From positions 34,262,556 to 34,326,555 of the forward strand of contig OY754972.1 of assembly GCA_963576475.1 (NCBI GenBank): a DNA stretch of 64,000 bases. Direction: 5' to 3'. Shown here one piece after another: positions 1 through 11,149 of the stretch. Position 1 is the first letter of the stretch. The number at the start of each line of letters is the position of its first letter. The notes under the pieces are model-generated. The model was not told where the DNA came from and did no database searches. It was given only the letters and a program-made list of their open reading frames with translations. A program made the translations under genes and the position numbers. Origin of the DNA: Molanna angustata (lineage: Eukaryota; Arthropoda; Insecta; Trichoptera; Molannidae).

Positions 1-835
1 TATATAGTTTTAAGTGCTTTGGTTAGCGTCCTTCCTGTAGTCCCAATCAACTGCTTTGAGAAATGTGACCAAACTGCAAATTATTGACGTGTTTATTATG
101 CTAATTATTGACGTGTGGCATCCACGGCAGTTTTTCGTCTATAGTTAATCCTAGGTATTTTATGTTCTGTAGTCTCTCAATTTCAACATTTTCCATATTT
201 ATTTTTATTGATATGTTTGGTTTATTTCTTTGTATACTATATATTTACACTTTTCCTTGTTTATTGTTAATTTATTGTATTTAAGCCAGCCCATGAATTT
301 TTTTAGATCATCATTTATGATTCTTTCGAGGTCAGTTTCACTTTTAGACTTATACAATATTACTGTATCATCTGCAAAAACTATGCATACACCTTTTAGA
401 CCTATTTTGCTTATGTTATTTATGTAGAGTAGGTACAGCAACGGTCCTAGGATCGAGCCTTGGGGTACACCAGTTTTCATTTCGGCAGAGTTACTTATCT
501 CTCCATTTATTTAAGAGTACTGCATCCTCATTTGTAGGTAGTATTTTAGTATGTCATTTGTGGCTCCTCGGATTCCCAAATCTGACAAAAAAAGCAAAAG
601 TAGGGAGTGGTCAACTGTGTCAAAGGCTTTCTTAAGATCAATAAATACGCTAACCACATAGTAGCCATCATCCAAATTGGAGTTTATGAATTGCATGGTA
701 TCTGTCAATGCTGATGTTGTACTGCTTTTTTTCCTGAAATCCAAATTGCATTTTATCATATCCCACTGTTTGTTTTATAAAGTTGTTTATTCTTTTAGCC
801 AAGATTTTTTCATATATTTCAACTTATTATTTTTC
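1..835 (-). pseudogene. Decayed non-LTR retrotransposon reverse transcriptase (CR1/Jockey-like)
   Basis: Reading the minus strand, 759 to 205 is a single frame that carries reverse transcriptase motif A (FIDLKKAFDTVDH), motif B (GVPQGSILGPLL) and the catalytic motif C (FADD). One in-frame TAA at about 511-513 interrupts it between A and B. Just upstream, 835-745 encodes ILAKRINNFIK followed by QFGF in another frame, the usual N-terminal RT motif, so there is a frameshift near 730-745. Downstream of 235 the frame shifts again and encodes NIKYLGLTIDEKLPWMPHV, the segment that normally follows motif C; a further piece reaches the window edge. The family normally encodes an endonuclease and a full RT; here only the RT core survives, broken at least three times. 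The clade is inferred from motif spelling only. Confidence 0.85.
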
Positions 836-839
836 TTCT

Positions 840-995
840 TCATCGTGCATGGGGTTATTTGACCTGTTTGTGGGGGTGGAATATCCTAGGAGGAGGAGGT
901 CCAACTGTCCTTCCATCTCTTCGAAGGTCTATCGACGTGGTCTCTCCAGAAGCACCTTCTGCTACGTCTCCATCTTGTTATGTCTTCGACACCGC
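840..995 (-). pseudogene. Short LINE C-terminal remnant
   Basis: The minus strand encodes EDITRWRRSRRCFWRDHVDR, then P-SKRWKDSWT. This is the pattern (W..H/DHV.R ... GRP.KRW.D) found just after the RT domain at the C-terminus of RTE-type elements, with an internal deletion. A GAA-rich stretch at about 833-845 is the likely 3' tail. It abuts the next LINE tail without spacing, so one may have inserted beside the other. The fragment is too short to be certain. Confidence 0.55.
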
Positions 996-999
996 TTCT

Positions 1000-1770
1000 T
1001 CTTCTTCTTCAGCCCTCTGTCCTCCACTGCTGGATATAGGCCTCTTCCATACCCTTCCATTTCTTCCTGCCGGTTGCTGCTTGCAGACAATTTTTACCCC
1101 CCACAGCTATGTCGTCGTTCCATTTCTTTTGAGGTCTTCCGACGCCTCTCTTGTTTCCCCAAGGTCTCCATCTTAATATTTTAGGGGTCCATCTTGTGGA
1201 GTCTTGTCTCAAAATATGGCCCGCCCATTGCCACTTCAATCTTGCTACGATATCCATAACATCCGCTACAGGTTCTCTTCTTAATTTCCTCATTTTTTAT
1301 TATATATCTGAGGCTTGTATCAAGCATGGATCTTGCCATGGATCATTGTGTGCATTTAAGCTTTTCTATATTTGTTTTTATAATGGCCATGGTCTTCAGT
1401 GCATATGCAGTCACTGGCACCGCATATAGATGTAATCGTCTCATTTCTGATGGCGTCCCAGTTTTTTCCTGAAATGGGCCATAAGGTCTTCATTTCAGCC
1501 ACTATAAGACGCACTTGCATCCCATATGCCATAATGGGGCGGACCTGCGCCTTGTAGGTGAATTCAATTTCGTTGGTGTTAAGCAAGTGTTTATTTCCTC
1601 ATACAGTTTTTAATAAGAAACCAGCTATGGCTATTGCTTTATTGACCTGTGTTTGAAGTTCTTTATACAGGTCATTGCTGCTGGAGATCTCCACACCTAG
1701 ATGTGTGAATCGCATGATCTGCTCTATAGGGTTGTTTTCAATGTCTTTCTTGCATCTAAACGGCTCTTTT
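1000..1770 (-). pseudogene. RTE-type LINE C-terminal region, 5'-truncated and frameshifted
   Basis: Minus strand. From about 1770 the frames encode LGVEISSSNDLYKELQTQVN, then AQVRPIMAYG (1586-1356), the stretch following the RT palm, and finally an open C-terminal domain (1293-1009) with VARLKWQWAGHILR, RW.PKILRWRPWGNKRGVGRPQKKWNDDI and EEAYIQQWR. This is the conserved W.GH..R / GRPQ.RW.DDI tail common in insect endonuclease-reverse transcriptase elements. The copy ends in a GAA-repeat tail at 998-1014. Several frameshifts separate the pieces. The same subfamily occurs at 32.85-33.24 kb. No 5' half is present. Confidence 0.85.
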
Positions 1771-2950
1771 GATATGTCAGGCAGTATTTAAATTCTAGGT
1801 TTTTTTTAAACTACAGTTAAATGTTAACCATTTGCCAACATAGTTCCCTCATCATACTTCATGCGTAATATAAAAATGAAATAACTAAAACATTTTTGGG
1901 AAAACTGGGATTTTTTTGTACGTGATCAATAATATGTTCTGATTGAAAGATAATTTGTCCTTTTTTTCACTCATGAACATAATGTTTCTATTGTGTTCGG
2001 ACTTTGGTAGTCTTTGAATTTGCAGAATTTTAGGATATTTTTACTACGAACAGCAAGATGCTTTATACCTATGTATTCCATATACAAATAACTTGATACT
2101 CTATTAATCTTTTATATACAAAAAAAACGCGTTAAAGAATTATTCGCTCTCACTGTAATCTTTCAAAATTGATGTATATAATGATTTAATCATGAATTCC
2201 ATCTCCTCCTTTTTTGAATAAGGCGAAGTGGGAGGACTAGACCGTTTTTAATTCTATCTAAGTATTGGTAAATTCATGTCATTGCAAACAAATAAGTGTT
2301 TTATTTAATGGACGTATTCGATTAATTTTTGAAACGAGGTCGGCAAATTTACTGGACTCAAACATGAAGTCGATTCAAGCAAAGTGAAATTATTCTCCCT
2401 AATGGTTCGGAGTAATTAGAGCCCCTTAAAGCGTTATAATTTACACAGGCGAATAATAAACAACGGTATAAAATGTATGATTTATTATATTTTTCGGGCA
2501 TTTCGCGTAAAATTATTTCATTTCCGGATCCCTTGACTTATTGCCTTAGCAACGCGAACGGAAGTCCGCCATATTTAAATTCCATTTTAATATTATTTCG
2601 TGTCAAACACAAGGATTTCCTATTCGCTGGGAAACACACTTCCGCTGGATATAATTACCATAGAGATTCGGTGATTTAGATACAGATTTACATAATAAGT
2701 GTCCTTCTCTTGTTGGTACATGATACACCTTTCATTCAGTAAAGAATGAAAAAATCTTTGTTCGAATCAAAGCGTATAATTTTATACCGAATAACATTTT
2801 AATATTGCACGCACTTTAATGTACTTAAGGTCAAAGGCTTTTTAAAACAGAGATAATATTGTATATCATTTACACATTCATCTATTTTATACTTAAAATA
2901 GCATTTTAATGTTATCTTTAATAATATATTGATCAAATCAAGTTACAAAA
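1771..2950. other. No recognisable feature
   Basis: AT-rich sequence. Short open frames occur (for example 2473-2679 plus) but have no recognisable motif. I see no terminal repeats or tandem structure here. Confidence 0.5.
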
Positions 2951-3470
2951 GAATGTAGATATGTTATAAATATATAAAAATACTTGGTAATAGTTCTATT
3001 GTATTTATTAGATTATTGACGCGTTTCGTGCAAAGCACATCGTCAGAATAATGCTCTACAAGACTGAGACTAGTGGTTATATACAAAATTTACATGACAG
3101 GTGTATACAAATGTTGGTTTTTGAACGGTTGAAAAGAAGTTATATAATGCAAATGTATCTATACAAATGTACGTTTTAATACAATGAAAGTAGTTGGGTC
3201 ACTGGTTGTAGTCCCCTGTGTCCATTAGGTCTGTAACAAAAGAAAACGATAGCAGTAAAATTCGAAAGGTAAATAATATTGTATTTATTGGTTTATTGTT
3301 ATCTTTTAAGTGTGGTTAAAACCAATGTATTTCATAGATATTTGGTAGTTATAATTATAAACAGCTTAATTTTAATCTTAATGCATTTAACAACAAAGGA
3401 AGGTATATGTATGTATGTACCCAATAGTATTTTTATATATTTATAACACATCTATATACATACATTGGAG
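2951..3470 (-). mobile_element. Probable Penelope-type repeat remnant with inverted arms
   Basis: A 21-base segment (TTATAAATATATAAAAATACT) near 2965-2985 recurs in inverted orientation near 3430-3450, with surrounding similarity. Between them, on the minus strand, lies a hammerhead-ribozyme-like core (separate entry). Penelope-like elements are known to carry such ribozymes in their terminal repeats, and a clear Penelope-like copy with the same arrangement lies at 31.6-32.4 kb. No coding sequence remains here, so the assignment rests on the RNA motif and the inverted arms. Confidence 0.45.
3012..3052 (-). ncRNA. Hammerhead-ribozyme-like core
   Basis: Read on the minus strand, in order: stem I strand AUUAUU (3052-3047), CUGACGA (3046-3040), an unpaired U, stem II GUGC with loop UUU and GCAC (3038-3028), GAAA (3027-3024), the self-complementary CGCG (3023-3020), UC (3019-3018), then AAUAAU (3017-3012), which pairs perfectly with the first stem I strand. 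This matches the invariant CUGANGA / GAAA / UH layout, with cleavage expected after GUC. The very short palindromic stem III fits dimer-active variants described for Penelope-like elements. The extra U before stem II is a deviation that may weaken activity. Confidence 0.7.
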
Positions 3471-4434
3471 TTCTTTCAAGAATTGTGACAAATAAACTAA
3501 GTTAAAAAAGAATGATTTAGGTACTAATGAATAAATATTTTTTTGTATTTATAAATTTGCAATGTGATTTACTTAGCATACTAACGAACAGTGGTAAAAA
3601 AATTGTAATGATTTTGAAATTGGACTGAAATGTTTTTTTTTGTAATATGTGTTGTATTTTATTTAAAAAATTGACATGGTTTTTAGTTAATTTAGGCAAG
3701 TATTTTATATTTTTTTGTGCATTTTATCGTTTTCACTGTACATAGATGTTTTTGGAGTCATTTTATTACTTCAGCAAGTTGTACAGCTCGAAGCTATAAT
3801 GTAATCGTAGTACCTTTAATTAATTGGTTTAACTTACTAGTTGTGATTTGAGTTTAATCTGACGCTTACCCAGTTTTTCGTTTAGTCGAAATTGCGTCGG
3901 ATTAGAGTCAGGTTGCAAATAGTATGAAGGTACAGGTAAAGCCCAAGTACCTACCTACCTATTATATTTATTAAACCATTAAAATGTTAAACACTAAAAA
4001 TATTAGATAAGTGATGCCTACTTACTTATAAAACCCATATATATATGTATTGATTTGCCAGCTTTAACGTGTATTATAATGCATAATATCAAAAAATGTC
4101 ATTAGAAATTGTGGGTCGGACTCAAAACAAACAAGAAAGAATAATCTAGTACATTTTGATTTTGAGTAGGTACTTTTATAATTAATAATAATAATAATAA
4201 TACAGATTTTTATAGTGCCTTTTAATGGTTCAAGATCGTCCCAAGAGCGCTGATAAGTATATTATTTTTAAACATGATTTATAACCCTATATTTCTTTTG
4301 TTCTAGGTACTGAACACACCATTGAAAACATCAATGATCAAGTATTATCATCTTTGTAAGGTAAAACATAAAATCTATATCATATTTATCATTCACCAAA
4401 AACTTTCAGTGGTAGATTGTATGATTAGAAAAAA
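3471..4434. other. No recognisable feature apart from a short ATA repeat
   Basis: AT-rich spacer. A short (AAT)n run lies near 4183-4201. Nothing else recognised. Confidence 0.45.
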
Positions 4435-4640
4435 ATAACAATTCTGATTATGAAAGTTTTTAGACCCAAAGATTCCTACATATTCTGAAATATTAGACTT
4501 TATCAAGCGGACCAAAAGTTAGAGGGGAACACACACAGAAAAAGTAAGTAGGGGGTAAGAGGGGAGATTAAGATGGGAGGGGTCAAAAGTAAGAGGGGAA
4601 CACATGCAGACACTGAATTCATCCATATATAGAACTTATA
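4435..4640 (-). mobile_element. Fragment of family A repeat
   Basis: The text GCGGACCAAAAGTTAGAGGGG followed by CACACACAG matches the middle of family A as read in the 48.6-49.9 kb copy (GAGCGGACCAAAAGTTAAAAG then a CA-rich run). The G-rich stretch AGTAGGGGGTAAGAGGGGAG is a local duplication of the same motif. Neither end of the element is present. Confidence 0.55.
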
Positions 4641-6290
4641 TTGTGTCACTAATTTGGTGTTTTTTGCAAGAAATAAGTCCACTACGCTACGCCATACAAA
4701 TTGTTCTTTCCTAGTACCTACCTACCCACGTCATGAGTTAATATTGTCGATATGTTAAGAGAAATAAATTATTTTGAACAAAACGACAGTTAATCGAAAT
4801 AACTCAAATAATATGCATAATATGAAATAAATATTCATAAGTAAAATGCAAATGAAATATTTTCATAAATAAGAAACAAGATACGCATGAGTAAATTAAA
4901 TAAAATTCTTCTGTGGAACAATGCGCTAAAATGTTATTCAAAGAATTTCGTGTCTGTAAGTCAACATTGCTATGGAATAAAAAGATTTCTTGTTGTTGAG
5001 CATAATGTTTTGTTGCATACTTAAATCCCCTTTTATAAGGTTTAATTTCCTTCAATAAATCACCTAAGCATCCGCTCATTTCTCTTTACAATACGCATTC
5101 ACAGAACGTTCTCATTATTCAGGGAATTTATTCAGGCGGAGAAAAATATAGTGTTCCTCTTTAGTAGAGTGGTGTCCGCGTATTTAATATTCTTCCGACT
5201 TAACAGATTGTTGCTGATAAATTAACAACAGGTCTTCTTGGGACATAAACCTTGGACGACTAATCCCAGATCCTAAATCCAACAGTTTTTTTATTACTTT
5301 TTTTCTGTTTGATGGATTCAACTGAGACACCTTCGCTCTTCGTTGTTTTGCGCATGAATTTACATGATTAATTAGATAGGATTTGTTTTTATCTGTGGAT
5401 TATGCATTTGTTCTAATCCAGCCACTTTGTTTGAGTAATGATTTATCTTCAAGTGTGCGATATCGGCAAAAGAACAGATCGGACAAAATGGAAATTTGGA
5501 AGGGAGTGGACTTACTGTGCCAGCTTTCTTCTTTCTTTTCTCTGTCGCGTAGTTCTTCCTTCTCGTCACTGATTCAACAAAATATGTTAACAAATTGTCT
5601 GTAATATACGTGCTAATGCCGACACGATGCACAACACGAGTGCTGTATTGGAGACGCGTATTTGCGAGACTGACGAAGGTAACTTACTCGCTCATGGATA
5701 GATGAGAGATTATTGTTGCCAAGTTCAGGTATGGATGTAGGTACGAAGAGGTTTTGGTATGTCAGGGAGATGAGGATAGGTACAAATGGGAAATATCTGT
5801 CATCTGCGCCAACATCAAGTATCTTTGAATAAATTCTCATTGTACCTACATATAATCGCTAGTAATATTAACGTTGGTGATCGTTCGTTACATTTTTTAG
5901 CAAACTTAATTTCTAAGAACTTTGAAATATACCTAAACTAAAAATGAAAAATTCAAAGAAACTAGGTACTTCAAAAGTAACACAATGACACAAAAATTTA
6001 AAAGAAATACCAAGATTATAAAAATACCAAGAAAAAAATGAAAGGCATATTTCTGTTGAAATCATTTTTTTAACTATAAACGAAACCATTATTTATTTTG
6101 CTGTAGAAATTAAGTGTTTCATGTTTGTTAAAAAAAACTTTGATGAAAGAATATTTAACAATTTTATTCTTTTGTAGTTTTGTTCGCTAGTATGTAACGA
6201 TGTAGACATATTAGCGGTGCGGTTCTTTTTTCAGATACCTACATACATTTATTAATCTTGAATCATGTGTTTTACAGTCATTTTTGATAT
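4641..6290. other. No recognisable feature
   Basis: Overlapping short open frames exist on both strands (for example 5372-5632 minus and 4804-5079 minus), but none shows a domain, signal peptide or codon pattern I can recognise. Treated as non-coding. Confidence 0.45.
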
Positions 6291-6295
6291 AAATC

Positions 6296-6600
6296 TTTCA
6301 TGAACTTCTCGACTCTTTCATTAACACAGCAGCCCGACTGTGGAATGATTCCGAATTCAGTGTATCCTCCAATTTACAATTCGGGTCTTTTTAAGATCCG
6401 AATCAATATTTTCTTGAGCATTTTGCTAATCCTCCCCCACGCTACGTGACTAGTGTACATTTTAATTGTTATATCATACTGATAAGCGGATGTTTGGGAA
6501 CTAAGATTTCGTCTGGTAAAACCTTGGACTAAGATAAATAGTGACGAAATGAGTTTCCCAGCTTCTTACAACAGGCAGTCGGATAAATCATAATAAATAT
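6296..6600 (+). pseudogene. LINE C-terminal tail
   Basis: The plus strand encodes SFINTAARLWNDSEFSVSSN, then LQFGSF and NQYFLEHFANPPPR. The aromatic-AARLWN.LP...FPS.LQ.FK..VN..L signature is a standard C-terminal ending of insect non-LTR retrotransposons. At least one frame break and one stop are present. Only the last ~60 codons and a 3' untranslated region remain, so the copy is heavily 5'-truncated. Confidence 0.65.
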
Positions 6601-7056
6601 CACTGGCCATCTCAAAGGGAATGAAATAAAACTTTGTTTTGTGCTCGTAATGACGCCTCTTTAGAACTTTCACTCCCTTTATGTGAGTTTGAATCAAACA
6701 AATACCTACACCCAATGCATAAGTTTTCACTTTTGTTTTACACAAGACTAAATTTATGACCCAAACTTTATAATATTATATCTCTCTTGATCATCTTTAA
6801 TCTTATTTTAACTTGACGTTCTCTTTTTATACGTACCCATTCATCTTATCCATTCATTTACTCGAAAACTTTACGGTGACCTTACATTAATTTAATATGT
6901 GAACATGATATTCCTACTCGATCTCCTAAATGTATGACAACTTTGCCTTCTCTATAGGCTCAATTGATTTTTTTAATAAAATAATAATAAGAAATGAGAA
7001 CACAAGAACAGAATGTAAAATAGAGAAAGATGTCACCATCACCATCGAAAGGATTG
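6601..7056. other. No recognisable feature
   Basis: AT-rich spacer between two LINE tails. No repeat or coding signal seen. Confidence 0.4.
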
Positions 7057-7059
7057 AAA

Positions 7060-7445
7060 TAAACTCTGTCTCATGATCTTCAAAGCACTTCATGGTATGG
7101 CTCCTACTTACCTCTCCGAACTTTGCATTCCTCTTTCAATTAACGACAGACAATCATCACTTCGTTCTGCATCTTCATCCATGGTTGGAAAATTATTTTA
7201 AATAAACAGGGTGCATACCACTAATTTCGGCGATCATGCGTTTGCTGTGGCAGGACCAAATGCATGGAATAAGCTCCCAAATACCCTCAGACAAACTGAA
7301 AATATATCTACCTTCAGAAAAAATCTCAAAACACAACTTTTTCGCAAATCTTACCAAAGCCATAATGATACATCTTAATCAATTTTCAGCGCCCTTGAGG
7401 TGAGATATTCACGAAAACGGCGCTATGTAAATCATCCAAATTATT
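7060..7445 (+). pseudogene. L2/CR1-type LINE C-terminus and 3' end
   Basis: The plus strand encodes LMIFKALHGMAPTYLSELC, SLRSASSSMVGKL, then after one stop TTNFGDHAFAVAGPNAWNKL, LRQTENISTFRKNLKTQLF and the untranslated end that reads ALEVRYSRKRRYVNH. These are the highly typical L2-clade endings (KALHGLAP.YLS, FG.RAFSVA.P..WN.LP, FK..LKTHLF). It terminates at ATTATTATATTATTA, fitting the simple-repeat tail of L2-like elements. One stop codon lies near 7198; otherwise the frame is well kept. The copy is strongly 5'-truncated. Confidence 0.85.
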
Positions 7446-8177
7446 ATATTATTAATAAAAGTTAGCACGCTTATATGGTTTGGCCACTTGGGAAGAACAA
7501 CTGAAAAAGTAAATATACCAACCAAACCGATAGGAAAGTGTACACATATTATTTAAGTTTGAATTTGTATTTGATCACAATTGAATTTGTATTGGTTTGT
7601 ATAGAAAACAAATAAATCTCTATTTCAGATTCTTCAACAAAGAATTCAGAAACCAAATATTTATTCAAGCCGAAAGTAAAAGATAATATATATATATTAC
7701 TGTTCACTTTTCGTCATTTCATTTGCAAATGCGCAAAAAACGTGAAAGAATAAAACATTTCCATAGTAATAGATGATGTTATAACAATACCACTAGGGAA
7801 ACAATCGAGCAAAACCCAATAGTTCCTTTTTCGTTTTTGCTCCCATGAAATAGGGGACCCGTCTTTTTTTATGAAACCATTTATGTGGGCATGGTTTACG
7901 AGCAAAGTTGGCAGTATACATATATTTGATGTTATGTTCAGTAGATGACGGAGGAACTAGCTTAGAGATTTCCACAATTGTTATGTCCGTCCTTCTCTCC
8001 GGTCATGACTGGAATTATTGAACAACTTTGCCGACGACGTGATATGGCAATATAACAAGGGAGAAAAAATCACAGTGGAGGTTCCGTAATTAACGTCTAA
8101 ATTCAAACTATACTATATGTTTTATATGAACATTATGATCAGATTGTCGATTTGTCCAAGAGAATTTATTTTCCTTA
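7446..8177. other. No recognisable feature
   Basis: Spacer; the overlapping minus-strand open frames at 7714-7975 have no recognisable motif. Confidence 0.4.
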
Positions 8178-9215
8178 ACATGTTTTCACTGTATATGTTT
8201 TTTAAGCTAACTTGTCCTATTTTATATTACGCATGTTGTTTTATTAAGTTTTTAACTCACTCCACTGTATATGTTTTTTAAGCTCACTTGTCCTTTTTTA
8301 TATTACGCATGTTGTTTAATTAAGTTTTTAACTCACTCCACTGTATATGTTTTTTTAAGCTAACTTGTCCTTTTTTATATTACGCATGTTGTTTAATTAA
8401 GTTTTTAACTCACTCCACTGTATATGTTTTTTTAAGCTAACTTGTCCTTTTTTATATTACGCATGTCGTTTAATTAAGTTTTTAACTCACTCCACTGTAT
8501 ATGTTTTTTTAAGCTAACTTGTCCTTTTTTTATATTACGCATGTTGTTTAATTAAGTTTTTAACTCACTCCACTGTATATGTTTTTTTAAGCTAACTTGT
8601 CCTTTTTTTATATTACGCATGTTGTTTTATTAAGTTTTTAACTCACTCCACTGTATATGTTTTTTAAGCTCACTTGTCCTTTTTTATATTACGCATGTTG
8701 TTTAATTAAGTTTTTAACTCACTCCACTGTATATGTTTTTTTAAGCTAACTTGTCCTTTTTTATATTACGCATGTTGTTTAATTAAGTTTTTAACTCACT
8801 CCACTGTATATGTTTTTTAAGCTCACTTGTCCTTTTTTATATTACGCATGTTGTTTAATTAAGTTTTTAACTCACTCCACTGTATATGTTTTTTTAAGCT
8901 AACTTGTCCTTTTTTTATATTACGCTTGTTGTTTAATTAAGTTTTTAACTCACTCCACTGTATATGTTTTTTTAAGCTAACTTGTCCTTTTTTTATATTA
9001 CGCTTGTTGTTTAATTAAGTTTTTAACTCACTCCACTGTATATGTTTTTTTAAGCTAACTTGTCCTTTTTTTATATTACGCATGTTGTTTAATTAAGTTT
9101 TTAACTCACTCCACTGTATATGTTTTTTTAAGCTAACTTGTCCTTTTTTTATATTACGCATGTTGTTTAATTAAGTTTTTAACTCACTCCACTGTATATG
9201 TTTTTAAGCTCACTT
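8178..9215. repeat. Tandem array of ~76-78-bp units, about 14 copies
   Basis: The marker TCCACTGTATATG recurs at 8261, 8337, 8414, 8491, 8569, 8647, 8723, 8800, 8876, 8954, 9032, 9110 and 9188, giving periods of 76-78 bp; the differences are in T-run length. A degenerate first unit starts near 8184. Units contain TTATATTACGCATGTTG and TTAATTAAGTTTTTAACTCA. Variants such as AAGCTCAC versus AAGCTAAC recur in several units. The array runs directly into a family A fragment at its right edge. Confidence 0.95.
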
Positions 9216-9480
9216 GTCCCCAAAGATGCGCGTATAAGGAACAATTTGAATAGGATCGTGGAGGATTTGCAGGCAAGAAACACCAACTTCGCAACAAATA
9301 CCGAAATCAATATGTACTGTAGGTATATGGATGAACTCAGAAATCTGAGTGTGAGGGTGTATGTGTGTGTCCGTCCGTCCCTTATAACTTTTGATCCGTT
9401 TGATTTACAGAGCCTACAATATCAGATTATATAGAAAAGTTAAGGCCTACAATATTTTATAGGGTGCTGACACACAGTGG
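9205..9480 (+). mobile_element. Diverged 5' part of family A
   Basis: AAGATGCGCGTATAAGGAAC, ACACCAACTTCGCA, ACTCAGAAATCTGAG, then a short GTGTGTGTCC microsatellite and CTTATAACTTTTGATCCG match, in order, the 5' half of family A at 27.04-27.35 kb. The copy fades out at about 9480 and lacks the 3' end. The 77-bp array replaces its 5' terminus. Confidence 0.65.
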
Positions 9481-9723
9481 TATTGTTATATATAAGGATC
9501 TCTATTAGACATTTCTCAGAAAAAAAAACATGATCGTAGACCCAATAGTTTTTGTAGTTTTGTCTAAAATCCGATTAATCTAAACAAATTTTTAACCACC
9601 CGCTGTCGCTGAACATACATGGAGGTTTTAATCGATTGGTATTGAGTTTCCCTTCTGCCTTGCTTCGGATAATCCTCACATAATGCACCGTTTATATTCG
9701 TTCCAATTTTGAGACATTTTTTA

Positions 9724-9840
9724 CCCTAAATTAAGCATAAATGCTTGTGATATAGGTTAAACGAAATCGGTCGTGGCAGGATACGATCTCGCGACCATTG
9801 GATAAAAAAACGCAGCGCGCTAACCGCTCTGCCACCACAA
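9724..9840 (-). mobile_element. Partial tRNA-derived SINE, family 1
   Basis: On the minus strand TGGCAGAGCGGTTAGCGCGC resembles the A box and is followed, after a disrupted anticodon-loop region, by a degenerate B box and AAGCATTTATGCTTAATTTA of the SINE body. Compared with the copy at 13.67 kb it has a small insertion of T/A residues in the anticodon arm and lacks the 3' A-rich tail. Confidence 0.75.
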
Positions 9841-10104
9841 ATCTAAAAAATACTGTTTTAATATTTTTTCCGATATTTTTTAATATTGTTTCGTCTTGTA
9901 GGAGCCATTTTTTAATTAAAATTTATAAAAATACACCAAATGCCTAGTATGCACATTTTTTGTTTATTTATCAAAACAATAATAATATTTTTATCATAAT
10001 GATTATTGAAATTATGTTTGTGTTGACAAGAAGAGTACGGGATCATGATTTTGAATGCGATAGAGCGTTATTTTTCGATTATATTGTTTAAAAATTCAAA
10101 CTGT

Positions 10105-10560
10105 TTTATTTATAAACGTAAACTATCTATAGTAGGTACAGAGCGTGATTAACGATAAAGTTTACTTATAAACCGTGACTACCTATATTACACCTTTATT
10201 ACATAGACGTCAAGTTAGGACAGGTCGAGAGGTTGTTTAAGGCTTGCCTAACGCGTCATAGCAAACATTTCAAAATGGCGGATCTTTCGCATAATGATCC
10301 GACGCATATATGGTAATGACAGAAAAATTTAATCCTTCTTACGTTTTTCCTTGTGATTCTTCATCGCAATCGTGATTAAATTGACTCAACACGGCACAAC
10401 GCGGTGTTTTTTTTTTCATTTTTCGATGTCAGTTTTCCAAAAATTACATTCATTTATCTATTTTTTGACATTTGTGAAGCCAATGCGGTCATATGAAAAA
10501 AATAAATGAGGGTGTTCGTAAACAATTCGGTGTACAAGTTAGTCGCATCTTAGTACACTT
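10105..10560 (+). mobile_element. Family E dispersed repeat, copy 1
   Basis: About 430 bp here match 30.36-30.81 kb in inverse orientation. Shared landmarks in order are GAGCGTGATTAACGATAAAG, GACGTCAAGTTAGGACAGGT, TTTCAAAATGGCGGAT, AACACGGCACAACGCGGTGT and GAGGGTGTTCGTAAACAATT. Ends of the other copy read ATAAACGTATAC and GTTTACGTTTAT, a short imperfect terminal inverted repeat, so this may be a small non-autonomous DNA transposon. No coding capacity seen. Confidence 0.65.
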
Positions 10561-11145
10561 ATACATAAGTGAGATTTTTCAATACCGATCTTAACTATTT
10601 TAGTAGTGATTATCTAGTTACGCGTTTAGTAAGCTTTTAACGAAATTTATTTATTTATTTAATATACAGAGACACCAACAGAACACTGAACAACACAAAC
10701 AAAAAAAAACATAGAATCTCCAGTGCTCTAATAACAGGTATCTCCCGCATGGCTATTGTGCATAGTTAGGTATGTACAATCGTCTTCTGACCATTCAAAT
10801 TATAAAAAAATACATAACTTTGCACAGTTAAAAAGAAAGTTTAGAATACACATATACATATTTGTAGGAAAACAAAAAGAAAACAAAAGTTGAACTACCT
10901 AAAAAGATAAAAAAAAGAAGAAATAATTGAGCTGAGACAAAAAAAAATAGATTTTGGCCCAGCATATTTTAAGGGATAAAAATAAGCAATTTATCAAAGA
11001 TCAAATCTATAAAATATGTACGTTATTGTCATTACATTAAATTGTCACTCCGACACGGCAGAATGTTACTGTATTGGCAGGTACATACGCGAGTGCAATG
11101 TAACGACAGTCAATAAAGAACGTCGCGGACAATATCGCGAACTCG
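10561..11145. other. No firm feature; possible LINE 3' end
   Basis: A TTTATTTATTTATTTAA motif at about 10648-10664 could be the reverse complement of an (AAATA)n LINE tail, but no coding remnant follows it. The rest is AT-rich spacer. Confidence 0.3.
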
Positions 11146-11149
11146 GCAA

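Noticed and set aside
8178..9215. CRISPR array
   Set aside because: Units are directly contiguous repeats without unique spacers, in an evidently eukaryotic context.
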